Source: Streptomyces sp. HmicA12 (GTDB lineage: Bacteria; Actinomycetota; Actinomycetes; Streptomycetales; Streptomycetaceae). From it: a DNA stretch of 64,000 bases. The position numbers and the translations under genes were made by a program. Below are positions 52,393-59,874 of the stretch, in pieces. The stretch's first letter is position 1; the number at the start of each line of letters is the position of its first letter. The stretch spans positions 288,153 to 352,152 of the forward strand of contig NZ_KB891809.1 in the NCBI RefSeq assembly GCF_000373565.1. Reading direction: 5' to 3'. The notes under the pieces are model-generated. The model was not told where the DNA came from, did no database searches, and saw nothing but the letters and a program-made list of their open reading frames with translations.

Positions 52393-54297
52393 CTAGAGGT
52401 GGTGACGTCGGGCGGTGAGGTGCCGTTCGTACTCCTCCCGGGCCTTGACGGTCGACGCTCGGTCCGCCGTCTCGGCCACGGGCACATCCCACCACGCCTG
52501 CGCGGGGGGCGGGCCCGACACTGTGTCTGCCGTTTCGGTCTCGACGTAGACACATGTGGGACGGGTCGCGGAGCGGGTGGCCGCGAGCGCCTCCCGCAGC
52601 TCACGGACGGTCTTCGCCCGGTGTACGTCCATGCCGAGGCTGGCCGCGTTGGCCGCGAGGTCGACGGGGAGCGGGGCGCCGCTGTACTCCCCGTCGCCGT
52701 CCCGGTAGCGGTACTGGGTGCCGAAGCCCTCCGCGCCGACGGACGCGGAGAGGCCGCCGATGGACGCGTACCCGTGGTTCTGCAGGATGACGACCTTGAC
52801 CGGGATGTTCTCCTGCACCGCGGTGACCAGCTCCGTCGGCATCATCAGATACGTGCCGTCGCCGACCAGCGCCCACACCGGGCGGCCGGGCGCGGCGAGC
52901 GCGACGCCGAGGGCGGCCGGGATCTCGTAGCCCATGCAGGAGTAGCCGTACTCGACGTGGTACTGGTCGCGGGACCGGGTCCGCCACAGCTTGTGCAGAT
53001 CGCCGGGCAGGGAGCCCGCCGCGTTGATGAGGATGTCGTCCGCCGTCGCCAACTCGTCGAGCGCACCGAGGACTTGGGTCTGTGTCGGGCGTACGAGGTC
53101 GTCGTCGGCGGCGTAGCAGGCGTCGACGCGGTACTCCCAGCGCTCCTTGTCGTCCGTGTACTGGGTGACGTGGGCCGGTTCGGCGCGGTACGCCTTCCCG
53201 AGCGCCTTGCGCAGCGCCGTCAGGCCCTCGCGGGCGTCCGCCACCAGCGGCAGCGCGGCCAGCTTGTGCGCGTCGAACGCGGCGACGTTCAGGTTCAGGA
53301 AGCGGACGCCGGGGTCCGTGAAGAGCGTGCCCGACGCGGTGGTGAAGTCGGTGTAGCGGGTGCCCACGCCGAGCACCAGGTCGGCGGTGCGCGCCAGTTC
53401 GTTCGCGGTCGCCGTGCCGGTGTGGCCGATGCCGCCGACGTCGGCCGGGTGGTCGTACGGGAGCGCGCCCTTGCCCGCCTGTGTGGCGGCGACCGGGATC
53501 CGGGTCGCGTCCACGAAGGCCCGCAGCGCCTCTTCCGCACCGCTGTGGTGGACGCCGCCGCCCGCGACGATCAGGGGACGCCTCGACTCCTTCAACGCCT
53601 TTGCGGCGGCAGCCAGTTCACTCGCGTCGGGGGCGGGTCGGCGGACGGTCCACACGCGGTCGGTGAAGAACTCCAGCGGCCAGTCGTACGCCTCCGCCTG
53701 GACGTCCTGCGGGAGGGCGAGGGTGACGGCGCCCGTCTCGACCGGGTCGGTCAGGACGCGCATCGCCTGGAGCGCGGCCGGGACCAGCTGCTCGGGGCGG
53801 GTGATCCGGTCGAAGTACTTCGACACCGGGCGCAGGCAGTCGTTGACCGACACGTCACCGGCGTACGGGACCTCGAGCTGCTGGAGCACCGGGTCGGCGG
53901 GGCGGGTCGCGAACACGTCGCCGGGCAGCAGCAGGACCGGGAGGTGGTTGATCGTGGCGAGGGCCGCGCCGGTGACGAGGTTGGTCGCGCCCGGGCCGAT
54001 CGAGGTGGTGACGGCGTGCGTGGAGAGGCGGTCCGACTGGCGTGCGTAGCCGACCGCGGCGTGCACCATCGCCTGTTCGTTGCGGCCCTGGTGGAACGGC
54101 ATGTCGTCGGCGTACCGCAGCAGCGCCTGGCCGAGCCCGGCGACGTTTCCGTGGCCGAAGATGCCCCAGGCCCCGGCGATCAGGCGCTGCCGGGCGCCGT
54201 CGCGCTCCGTGTACTGGCAGGTCAGGAAGCGGACGAGAGCCTGCGCCGTCGTCAGCCGTACGGTCGAGTGCCCGCTCTTCTGGACGGTCGCGGTCAT
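52393..54297 (-). CDS. iolD: 3D-(3,5/4)-trihydroxycyclohexane-1,2-dione hydrolase
   Basis: 634 residues, a ThDP enzyme of acetolactate synthase fold: VGYARQSDRLSTHAVTTSIGPGATNLVTGAA, GGIGHTGTATANELARTAD, and the ThDP/Mg motif LVGDGTYLMMPTELVTAVQEN. It opens the inositol-derived ring dione to 5-deoxy-glucuronate. Start at 54297 is in a 4-bp overlap with the iolB stop; the ORF reading to 54342 has no ribosome site. Confidence 0.95.
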   Translation of the reverse strand: MTATVQKSGHSTVRLTTAQALVRFLTCQYTERDGARQRLIAGAWGIFGHGNVAGLGQALLRYADDMPFHQGRNEQAMVHAAVGYARQSDRLSTHAVTTSIGPGATNLVTGAALATINHLPVLLLPGDVFATRPADPVLQQLEVPYAGDVSVNDCLRPVSKYFDRITRPEQLVPAALQAMRVLTDPVETGAVTLALPQDVQAEAYDWPLEFFTDRVWTVRRPAPDASELAAAAKALKESRRPLIVAGGGVHHSGAEEALRAFVDATRIPVAATQAGKGALPYDHPADVGGIGHTGTATANELARTADLVLGVGTRYTDFTTASGTLFTDPGVRFLNLNVAAFDAHKLAALPLVADAREGLTALRKALGKAYRAEPAHVTQYTDDKERWEYRVDACYAADDDLVRPTQTQVLGALDELATADDILINAAGSLPGDLHKLWRTRSRDQYHVEYGYSCMGYEIPAALGVALAAPGRPVWALVGDGTYLMMPTELVTAVQENIPVKVVILQNHGYASIGGLSASVGAEGFGTQYRYRDGDGEYSGAPLPVDLAANAASLGMDVHRAKTVRELREALAATRSATRPTCVYVETETADTVSGPPPAQAWWDVPVAETADRASTVKAREEYERHLTARRHHL

Positions 54298-55112
54298 CGG
54301 TATCCCTCCGTCACGTGATCGGGGTGGAAGCAGATCTTCCATTCCCGCTCCTCCCCCGGCCCCGCCATCACATTCAGGTAGTACATGGCGTGTCCCGGCT
54401 GGGCGATCGACGGGCCGTGCCAGCCGTCGGGGACCAGGACCGTGTCACCGGTGCGGACCTCCGCGAGCAGGTCGGTGCCGCCGGGGCGGGACGGGGAGAC
54501 CCGCTGGTAGCCGTAGCCTCCGGGGCCCTCGATCTCGAAGTAGTAGATCTCTTCGAGCTCCGACTCCTCGCCCGGGCGGTGCTCGTCGTGCTTGTGGGGC
54601 GGGTACGAGGACCAGTTGCCGCCCGGCGTGATCACTTCCACGGCGATGAGCTGGTCGCAGTCGAAGGTCCCCGCCGCGGCGAAGTTGCGGACCTGGCGGG
54701 CGCTGGTGCCCTCGCCGCGGTGCTCGACGGGTACCTCCGGCGCGGGGCCGTAGCGGACGGGGAGTCGTCGTCCGCACTTCGCTCCTGCCAGGGCGAAGCG
54801 GCCTCCCGCACCGGAGGCGATCTCTGCGCGCGTGTCGCGCGGAAGGTACGCGAAGTCGCTCGCGCCGCTGAACACACTGTCCCTGCCCAGCAGTTCGATG
54901 ATCCGCTCCGAGGTGTGCACGGAGCAACCGCCGGAGAGCGGAAGCACGATCCATTCACTCTCGCCGGTGTCGAAGGCGTGCCGCTGCCCGGGCTCCAGTT
55001 CGACGACGCGCAGGCCCGCACGGGACCAGGGCGCCTTGCCCGGGATGTTGTCGGGGTCCACGTGCAGGGCGTAGGGGCCGTCGGCGGCGCTGCCTGCGGG
55101 AAGGTACGTCAT
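54294..55112 (-). CDS. iolB: 5-deoxy-glucuronate isomerase
   Basis: 272 residues with two cupin-like halves: VVELEPGQRHAFDTGESEWIVLPLSGG in the first half and VITPGGNWSSYPPHKHDEH...EIYYFEIEGPGGYGYQRV with metal ligands H-x-H and E in the second. It converts 5-deoxy-glucuronate to 2-deoxy-5-keto-gluconate, which IolC then phosphorylates. Overlaps iolD by 4 bp; 36 bp from the iolC gene stop. Confidence 0.95.
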   Translation of the reverse strand: MTYLPAGSAADGPYALHVDPDNIPGKAPWSRAGLRVVELEPGQRHAFDTGESEWIVLPLSGGCSVHTSERIIELLGRDSVFSGASDFAYLPRDTRAEIASGAGGRFALAGAKCGRRLPVRYGPAPEVPVEHRGEGTSARQVRNFAAAGTFDCDQLIAVEVITPGGNWSSYPPHKHDEHRPGEESELEEIYYFEIEGPGGYGYQRVSPSRPGGTDLLAEVRTGDTVLVPDGWHGPSIAQPGHAMYYLNVMAGPGEEREWKICFHPDHVTEGYR

Positions 55113-55148
55113 CCCCCCACTCTCCTCTCTCGTCCTTGCGCCGGCGCT

Positions 55149-57185
55149 CTACAGGAGGCCGACGGCCGTGTCGACCGCCGCCGCGACGTCGTCGCCCGGC
55201 GGGTACAGCAGCGACCTGCCGACCACCAGGCCCTGGACGGTGGGCAGTTGGAGGGCCGCGCGCCATTTCTCGTACGTGGCGTCCTGGTCGCCGTCCTTGA
55301 TGTCGCCGCCGAGCAGGACGGCGGGGAGCGTGGACGTCTCCATGACGCGAGCCATGGTGTCCGGGTCGTCGACGACGGGGACCTTCAGCCAGGTGTAGGC
55401 GGAGGTGCCGCCGAGGCCGGACGCGATCGCGAGGGAGCGGGTGACGGCGTCGGCTCCCAGGTCGTTGCGGAGCGCTCCGGTGGCGGGGTCCCGGCGGGAG
55501 ACGAACGGCTCGACGAAGACCGGGAGTTGACGTTCCGCCATGCCGTCGACGGCTCGGGCGGCGGCCTCCAGGGTGCGTACGGATCCCTCGCCCGGCTCCT
55601 CGTAGCCGATCCGCAGCAGCAGCTTGCCCGCGTCGAAACCGAGGCGGCGCAGGTCGTCCGGGCGGTACCCGGTGAACCGGTCGTCGAGCTCGAAGGAGGC
55701 GCCGGCGAGGCCGCCGCGGTTCATGGACCCGATGACGACCTTGTCCTCCAGGGCGCCGAGCAGCAGCAGATCGTCCAGCACGTCGGCGGAGGCGAGCACG
55801 CCGTCCACGCCGGGGCGGGACAGGGCGAGGCAGAGCCGCTCCAGGAGGTCGGCGCGGTCGGCCATGGCGTGGGCCCGCTCCCCCGCGGCGAGCGCTCCGC
55901 GGGCCGGGTGGTCGGCGGCGATGATCATCAGGCGGGCGCCGGGTGCGGGCAGCAGTGCGCGGCGCGTCCGTCTGGCGGCGGCCTCGGCGACCGCCTCCGG
56001 TCGTTCGGCCCGCACTCTCGCCAGCCCCCGAAGATCCCATCCCCCCGGCACCCCGGGGCTCCGCCCCGAACCCCGCTCCTCAATCGCCGGAGGGGCTTGA
56101 TTTTGCAGAGCCCCATCAGGGGCGCGGGGAACTGCGCGCTCAACCCCCACCGGCCCGCCGTCGACGACGAGAGACTCAACGTCACGACTCCCCCCGACCA
56201 CCCGGGAATCGACATCGCGGCGATCCCCGACCACCCGCCCAGTCGAGATCGCCGCCTCCACCTCGTCCGCTCGCGGCATCGCCGAAGAGCACTCAAGACG
56301 GGACGCCACGATCGCCCCGGCCGCGTTCGCGTACCGCATGACCCGCTCCAGGTCCCACCCGGCGAGCAGCCCACGGCACAGCGCGCCGCCGAACGCGTCC
56401 CCGGCCCCGAGCCCGTTCAGCACCTCGACGGGCAGCGGCGGGACCTCGACCGACTCCCCGCCGGAGGTCATCGCCAGCACCCCCCGGGGCCCCTGTTTCA
56501 CCACTGCGAGCCGCACCCCGTACGACAGCAACTTCCGTGCGGCGGCGACCGGTTCACGCTCCCCCGTGGCGATCTCGACCTCGTCGATGTTGCCGACGGC
56601 GACCGTGGCGTGCCGCAGCGCCTCCCGGTAGAAGGGGCGCGCCTCCTCGGGAGCCGCCCAGAACATAGGCCGCCAGTCGAGGTCGAACACCGTGTGCTCG
56701 ACCCCCGAACGGTGCGCGAGGGCCGCCAGCGTGGCACCGCGGCTGGGCTCGGCGCTCAGCCCCGTACCGGTCGTCCAGAAGATCCGGGCCGCGCCGATCG
56801 CGTCCAGGTCGAGTTCCTCCGCCGCGATCTCCAGGTCCGGCGCCGTGGGCTGACGGTAGAAGTAGAGCGGGAAGTCGTCCGGCGGGAAGATCTCGCAGAA
56901 GGTGACGGGTGTGGGCAGCCCGTCGACCGGCGTCACCCAGCGCTCGTCGACCCCGAACTCCCGCAGCTGGGAACGGAGATAGTCGCCGAACGGGTCGCGC
57001 CCGGTCCGGCTGATGGTGGCGGTGCGCAGGCCGAGTCGGGACGCCGCGACGGCCACGTTCGTCGAGGAACCGCCGAGGAACTTGCCGAAGGAGGACACGT
57101 CCGCGAGGCCCACATTGGCCTGCAGCGGATAAAGGTCCACCCCGATCCGCCCCATCGTGATCAGGTCGAGCTCGGTGCGGGCCAT
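55149..57185 (-). CDS. iolC: IolC kinase fused to deoxyketogluconate-phosphate aldolase
   Basis: 678 residues in one uninterrupted frame. Residues 1-312 are a PfkB sugar kinase (DLITMGRIGVDLYP, GGSSTNVAVAASRLGL, catalytic GAGDAFGGALCRGLL at 260-274). Residues about 383-678 are a Cgl0159-like TIM-barrel aldolase (DLRGLARVRAERPEAVAEAAARR ... GARLMIIAADHPARG ... KLLLRIGYEEPGEG). The linker (about 313-382) is low in structure and is encoded by intergenic repeat DNA, so two usual separate genes have merged by repeat insertion. An in-frame GTG before PGGWDLRGL might also give a free aldolase. Makes and cleaves 2-deoxy-5-keto-gluconate 6-phosphate. Confidence 0.93.
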   Translation of the reverse strand: MARTELDLITMGRIGVDLYPLQANVGLADVSSFGKFLGGSSTNVAVAASRLGLRTATISRTGRDPFGDYLRSQLREFGVDERWVTPVDGLPTPVTFCEIFPPDDFPLYFYRQPTAPDLEIAAEELDLDAIGAARIFWTTGTGLSAEPSRGATLAALAHRSGVEHTVFDLDWRPMFWAAPEEARPFYREALRHATVAVGNIDEVEIATGEREPVAAARKLLSYGVRLAVVKQGPRGVLAMTSGGESVEVPPLPVEVLNGLGAGDAFGGALCRGLLAGWDLERVMRYANAAGAIVASRLECSSAMPRADEVEAAISTGRVVGDRRDVDSRVVGGSRDVESLVVDGGPVGVERAVPRAPDGALQNQAPPAIEERGSGRSPGVPGGWDLRGLARVRAERPEAVAEAAARRTRRALLPAPGARLMIIAADHPARGALAAGERAHAMADRADLLERLCLALSRPGVDGVLASADVLDDLLLLGALEDKVVIGSMNRGGLAGASFELDDRFTGYRPDDLRRLGFDAGKLLLRIGYEEPGEGSVRTLEAAARAVDGMAERQLPVFVEPFVSRRDPATGALRNDLGADAVTRSLAIASGLGGTSAYTWLKVPVVDDPDTMARVMETSTLPAVLLGGDIKDGDQDATYEKWRAALQLPTVQGLVVGRSLLYPPGDDVAAAVDTAVGLL
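56040..56246. repeat. Streptomyces repeats forming the IolC-aldolase linker
   Basis: Contains the 20-bp core GGGGCGCGGGGAACTGCGCG (56119-56138). Beside it is the second common element CCCCGGGGCTCCGCCCCGA...CCGCTCCTCAATCGCCGGAG (about 56,046-56,095), and two CCGACCACCCG copies further upstream. Elsewhere such sequence is noncoding; here it is read through in frame. Confidence 0.85.
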
Positions 57186-57217
57186 GCGGGATCCCTTCGA
57201 CAGCGGTCGGTAGCACC

Positions 57218-57247
57218 GGTCTAGTCGCGCTCTCCGCCCCCTGTCAA
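57218..57247 (-). promoter_or_regulatory. sigma-70-like promoter of the iolC operon
   Basis: On the minus strand, TTGACA (57247-57242), 18 bp, TAGACC (57223-57218). Start of transcription would fall near 57211, 25 bp before the iolC ATG. A GTCC...GGAC inverted motif at 57252-57272 lies just upstream and may bind the inositol regulator. Confidence 0.65.
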
Positions 57248-57310
57248 CAGTTTGTCCTGACATTCGGACCAAGGCTTGACACTCTTCCCCGGAGGCCGAA
57301 GGCTGATTCC

Positions 57311-58213
57311 ATGACGACGTTGTCACAGCGCATCCGCATCGGCTCGGCACCCGACTCCTGGGGCGTCTGGTTCCCCGACGACCCGCGACAAGTCCCCTGG
57401 CAGCGGTTTCTCGACGAGGTCGCCGAGTCCGGTTACGAGTGGATCGAGCTCGGCCCGTACGGATATCTGCCGACGGATCCGCGGGTCCTGACGGAGGAGA
57501 CCGGGCGGCGCGGCCTGAAGGTCTCCGCCGGCACCGTCTTCACCGGCCTGCACCACGGCCCGGCCGTGTGGGAGAAGACCTGGGAGCACGTCTCCTCCAT
57601 CGCCGCGCTCACCCAGGCCATGGGCGCCCGCCATCTCGTCGTCATCCCGTCCTTCTGGCGCGACGACAAGACGGGGCAGGTCCTCGAGGACTCCACGCTC
57701 ACCGCCGAGCAGTGGAGGCAGCTGGCCGGCCAGACGGAGCGGCTCGCGCGCGAGGTCGGCGACCGGTACGGCCTCCAGGTCGTCGTCCACCCGCACGCCG
57801 ACACCCACATCGACACCGAGGAGAACGTCACCCGCTTCCTCGACGCCACCGACCCGGCACTGGTCTCGCTCTGCCTGGACACCGGGCACTACGCGTACTG
57901 CGGCGGCGACAACGTGAAGCTGATCGAGACGTACGGGGAGCGCATCGGCTATCTGCACCTCAAGCAGGTGGACCCGGCCGTCCTCGCCGACGTCCGCGCT
58001 CAGGGGACCCCCTTCGGGCCGGCCGTCGCACAGGGCGTGATGTGCGAACCCCCGCGCGGCGTGCCGGAGTTGGAGCCGGTCCTCGCCGCGGCCGGGCGCC
58101 TCGGCGTCGACCTCTTCGCGATCGTCGAGCAGGACATGTACCCGTGCGAACCGGAACGGCCGCTGCCGATCGCCCGTCGCACCCGGGGCTATCTCAGGTC
58201 GTGCGGCGTGTAG
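57311..58213 (+). CDS. iolE: TIM-barrel sugar isomerase/dehydratase, IolE-like
   Basis: 300 residues of the xylose-isomerase-like family. IRIGSAPDSWGVWF is the IolE-type N-terminus. Metal ligands appear in VVVHPHADTHIDTEENV, LCLDTGHYAYCGGD, YLHLKQVDP and FAIVEQDMYP. It probably dehydrates 2-keto-myo-inositol, the step before IolD; an isomerase (IolI-like) role is possible. Divergent from iolC, sharing a 125-bp control region with a second TTGACA at 57276-57281. Confidence 0.88.
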   Translation: MTTLSQRIRIGSAPDSWGVWFPDDPRQVPWQRFLDEVAESGYEWIELGPYGYLPTDPRVLTEETGRRGLKVSAGTVFTGLHHGPAVWEKTWEHVSSIAALTQAMGARHLVVIPSFWRDDKTGQVLEDSTLTAEQWRQLAGQTERLAREVGDRYGLQVVVHPHADTHIDTEENVTRFLDATDPALVSLCLDTGHYAYCGGDNVKLIETYGERIGYLHLKQVDPAVLADVRAQGTPFGPAVAQGVMCEPPRGVPELEPVLAAAGRLGVDLFAIVEQDMYPCEPERPLPIARRTRGYLRSCGV

Positions 58214-58225
58214 CACCATCGGCGG

Positions 58226-59287
58226 ATGAGTTCTCGTGCCCCTCGCGCACCGAGCCCCGCACGGTCCGCCATCCGCCCCGCGCGCTGCCCCGACGGCACC
58301 TGGGAGACCGCGTCCGCCCGGGCGCACCCGCGGCTGCGTCCGGGGGTGATCGGCTACCGCGGTTTCCGGCTCGCCCTCCCGGAGCCGCGCGCCCGCCTGG
58401 AGGCGCCGATCGGCGCGGTGACGCTGATGCTCGGCTTCCACGGCTCGATCCGCATCACGGAGGCGACCGGCGGCTGGGTGGGCGTGGGCGCGAAAGGCGG
58501 AAGGAGCGGGGAACACCGGGCGAACGGGGAGGCCGCCCGTCCGGCCGGGCTGCGTACGGCCGAGCTGTCCTCCGTCCTCTCCGGCATGTCGACCACCCCG
58601 GTCCTCGGCGAGCACGACGGCCATCTGGCGGGTGTGGAGGTGCTGTTGACCCCGTGGGCCGCGTTCTCGGTCTTCGGTACGCCGCTGCACGAACTGTCCG
58701 GCTGGAAGGTGCACCCCGACGAGCTGGGAGCGCTCCCCTCCGCCGCGGTCGCACAACTGGCTCATGAGTTGGGTGAGTTGCCGTCCTGGCGGGTCCGATT
58801 CCGATGGCTGGACGCCACGTTGGAACGCTGGCTGGAGTCGGGACCGCACGCGGCGCGCGGCACCGTGCAGGCCTGGTACACGCTCACCCACAGCGGCGGC
58901 GCGATCCCGGTGACCCGGATCGCCGATCAGGTCGGCTGGAGCGTACGGCACCTGGAGAACCGGTTCCGCGAGCAGATCGGCCTCAGCCCGAAGGCCGCGG
59001 CCCGGGTGCTGCGGCTGCAGCGCGCCCGGCGGCTGCTGTGCGCCGGCTCCACCCAGGCCGAGACGGCCGCGGCCTGCGGCTACTACGACCAGGCGCATCT
59101 GAGCGGCGAGTTCAAGGCGCTGACGGGGTGCACGCCGCGCGAGTTCTTCCTCGCGCGCGGGGTCCGCGTCGACCCGGGCGGGCCGCCCGGCACCGACCGG
59201 CTCGCCGGGGAGGCGACGAGCCTGGTCCTGCGGCGCGCGCCCCGCCCGGGCAGTGCGCATTACTCCAAGACCGGCGGTCACCACTGA
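58226..59287 (+). CDS. AraC-family transcriptional regulator
   Basis: 353 residues. The N-terminal ligand-binding part is diffuse; a low-complexity insert (about 90-115, rich in Gly and Arg) interrupts it. The C-terminal double HTH is clear: IPVTRIADQVGWSVRHLENRFREQIGLSPKAAARVLRLQRARRLL and AETAAACGYYDQAHLSGEFKALTGCTPREFF. 12 bp after the iolE-like stop, so it may regulate the inositol genes. Weak ribosome site; start uncertain. Confidence 0.9.
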   Translation: MSSRAPRAPSPARSAIRPARCPDGTWETASARAHPRLRPGVIGYRGFRLALPEPRARLEAPIGAVTLMLGFHGSIRITEATGGWVGVGAKGGRSGEHRANGEAARPAGLRTAELSSVLSGMSTTPVLGEHDGHLAGVEVLLTPWAAFSVFGTPLHELSGWKVHPDELGALPSAAVAQLAHELGELPSWRVRFRWLDATLERWLESGPHAARGTVQAWYTLTHSGGAIPVTRIADQVGWSVRHLENRFREQIGLSPKAAARVLRLQRARRLLCAGSTQAETAAACGYYDQAHLSGEFKALTGCTPREFFLARGVRVDPGGPPGTDRLAGEATSLVLRRAPRPGSAHYSKTGGHH

Positions 59288-59614
59288 GGCACCCTTGTCC
59301 CCTCGGGCCGCGTGGCCACGCGGCCGGGGGGATGCGGGGGACGGTGGGCCGGGTCTGGCGCAGCAGGCCCGGCCCACCGCGCTGCCCCTCTTTGCGCCGG
59401 TACATGCGCTCTCGGCGCGCCCCCTTTGCATCACTCACGTCACAAACGCCCCTTTACTGTCACGCATGTCAGCCCTACGCGGGTTCTGCGTCACAGGCGT
59501 CCCACAGGCCCTCCCTTCCACTCTGTGCACGTCGTTCTCCGGGCACAGGGTGAGTGATCACCGGCGGCCACCCCCGAGCCGCCGAGCGACACCCGCCAGG
59601 GAAGGGAGCCACTG
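59288..59614. other. 327-bp intergenic region with terminator, no gene
   Basis: Starts with a palindromic GGCCGCGTGGCCACGCGGCC (59306-59325), then the strong hairpin at 59342-59379. The remaining 235 bp hold TGTCACGCATGTCAGCC-like short repeats of GTCA and the ribosome site GAAGGGAG for the next gene. No reading frame there is believable. Confidence 0.55.
59342..59379 (+). terminator. hairpin after the AraC gene
   Basis: CGGTGGGCCGGG (59342-59353) pairs perfectly with CCCGGCCCACCG (59368-59379), loop 14 bases. About 55 bp after the AraC stop. Confidence 0.85.
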
Positions 59615-59812
59615 ATGGCCGACCGCAGGCTCTGGTCGTACAAGGAGATCGCCGCGCACATCCGCGTCCAGCCCGACACCGTGCGCTCGTACCGCAAGCA
59701 CGGTCTGCTGCCCCCGCCGGACCACGTGGAGAGCGGCAAGCCGTACTGGTACGCGGACACCGTGCGGGCGTGGGTGGAGTCCCGCCCGGGAAACCGCGGT
59801 CGCAGAGACTGA
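59615..59812 (+). CDS. small HTH (MerR/AlpA-like) DNA-binding protein
   Basis: 65 residues: LWSYKEIAAHIRVQPDTVRSYRKHGLLPPPDHVESGKPYWYADTVRAWVESRPG. This is one helix-turn-helix with wing, as in excisionase/AlpA or phage-type regulators. GAAGGGAG before ATG supports the start. No phage genes are nearby. Target unknown. It converges on the big exporter gene, 62 bp apart. Confidence 0.88.
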   Translation: MADRRLWSYKEIAAHIRVQPDTVRSYRKHGLLPPPDHVESGKPYWYADTVRAWVESRPGNRGRRD

Positions 59813-59874
59813 GCGCGACCGCCGAGGAGCCGGGCCCCCGGATTGCCACCCGGGGTCCCGGCTCCCGTGCGTCG

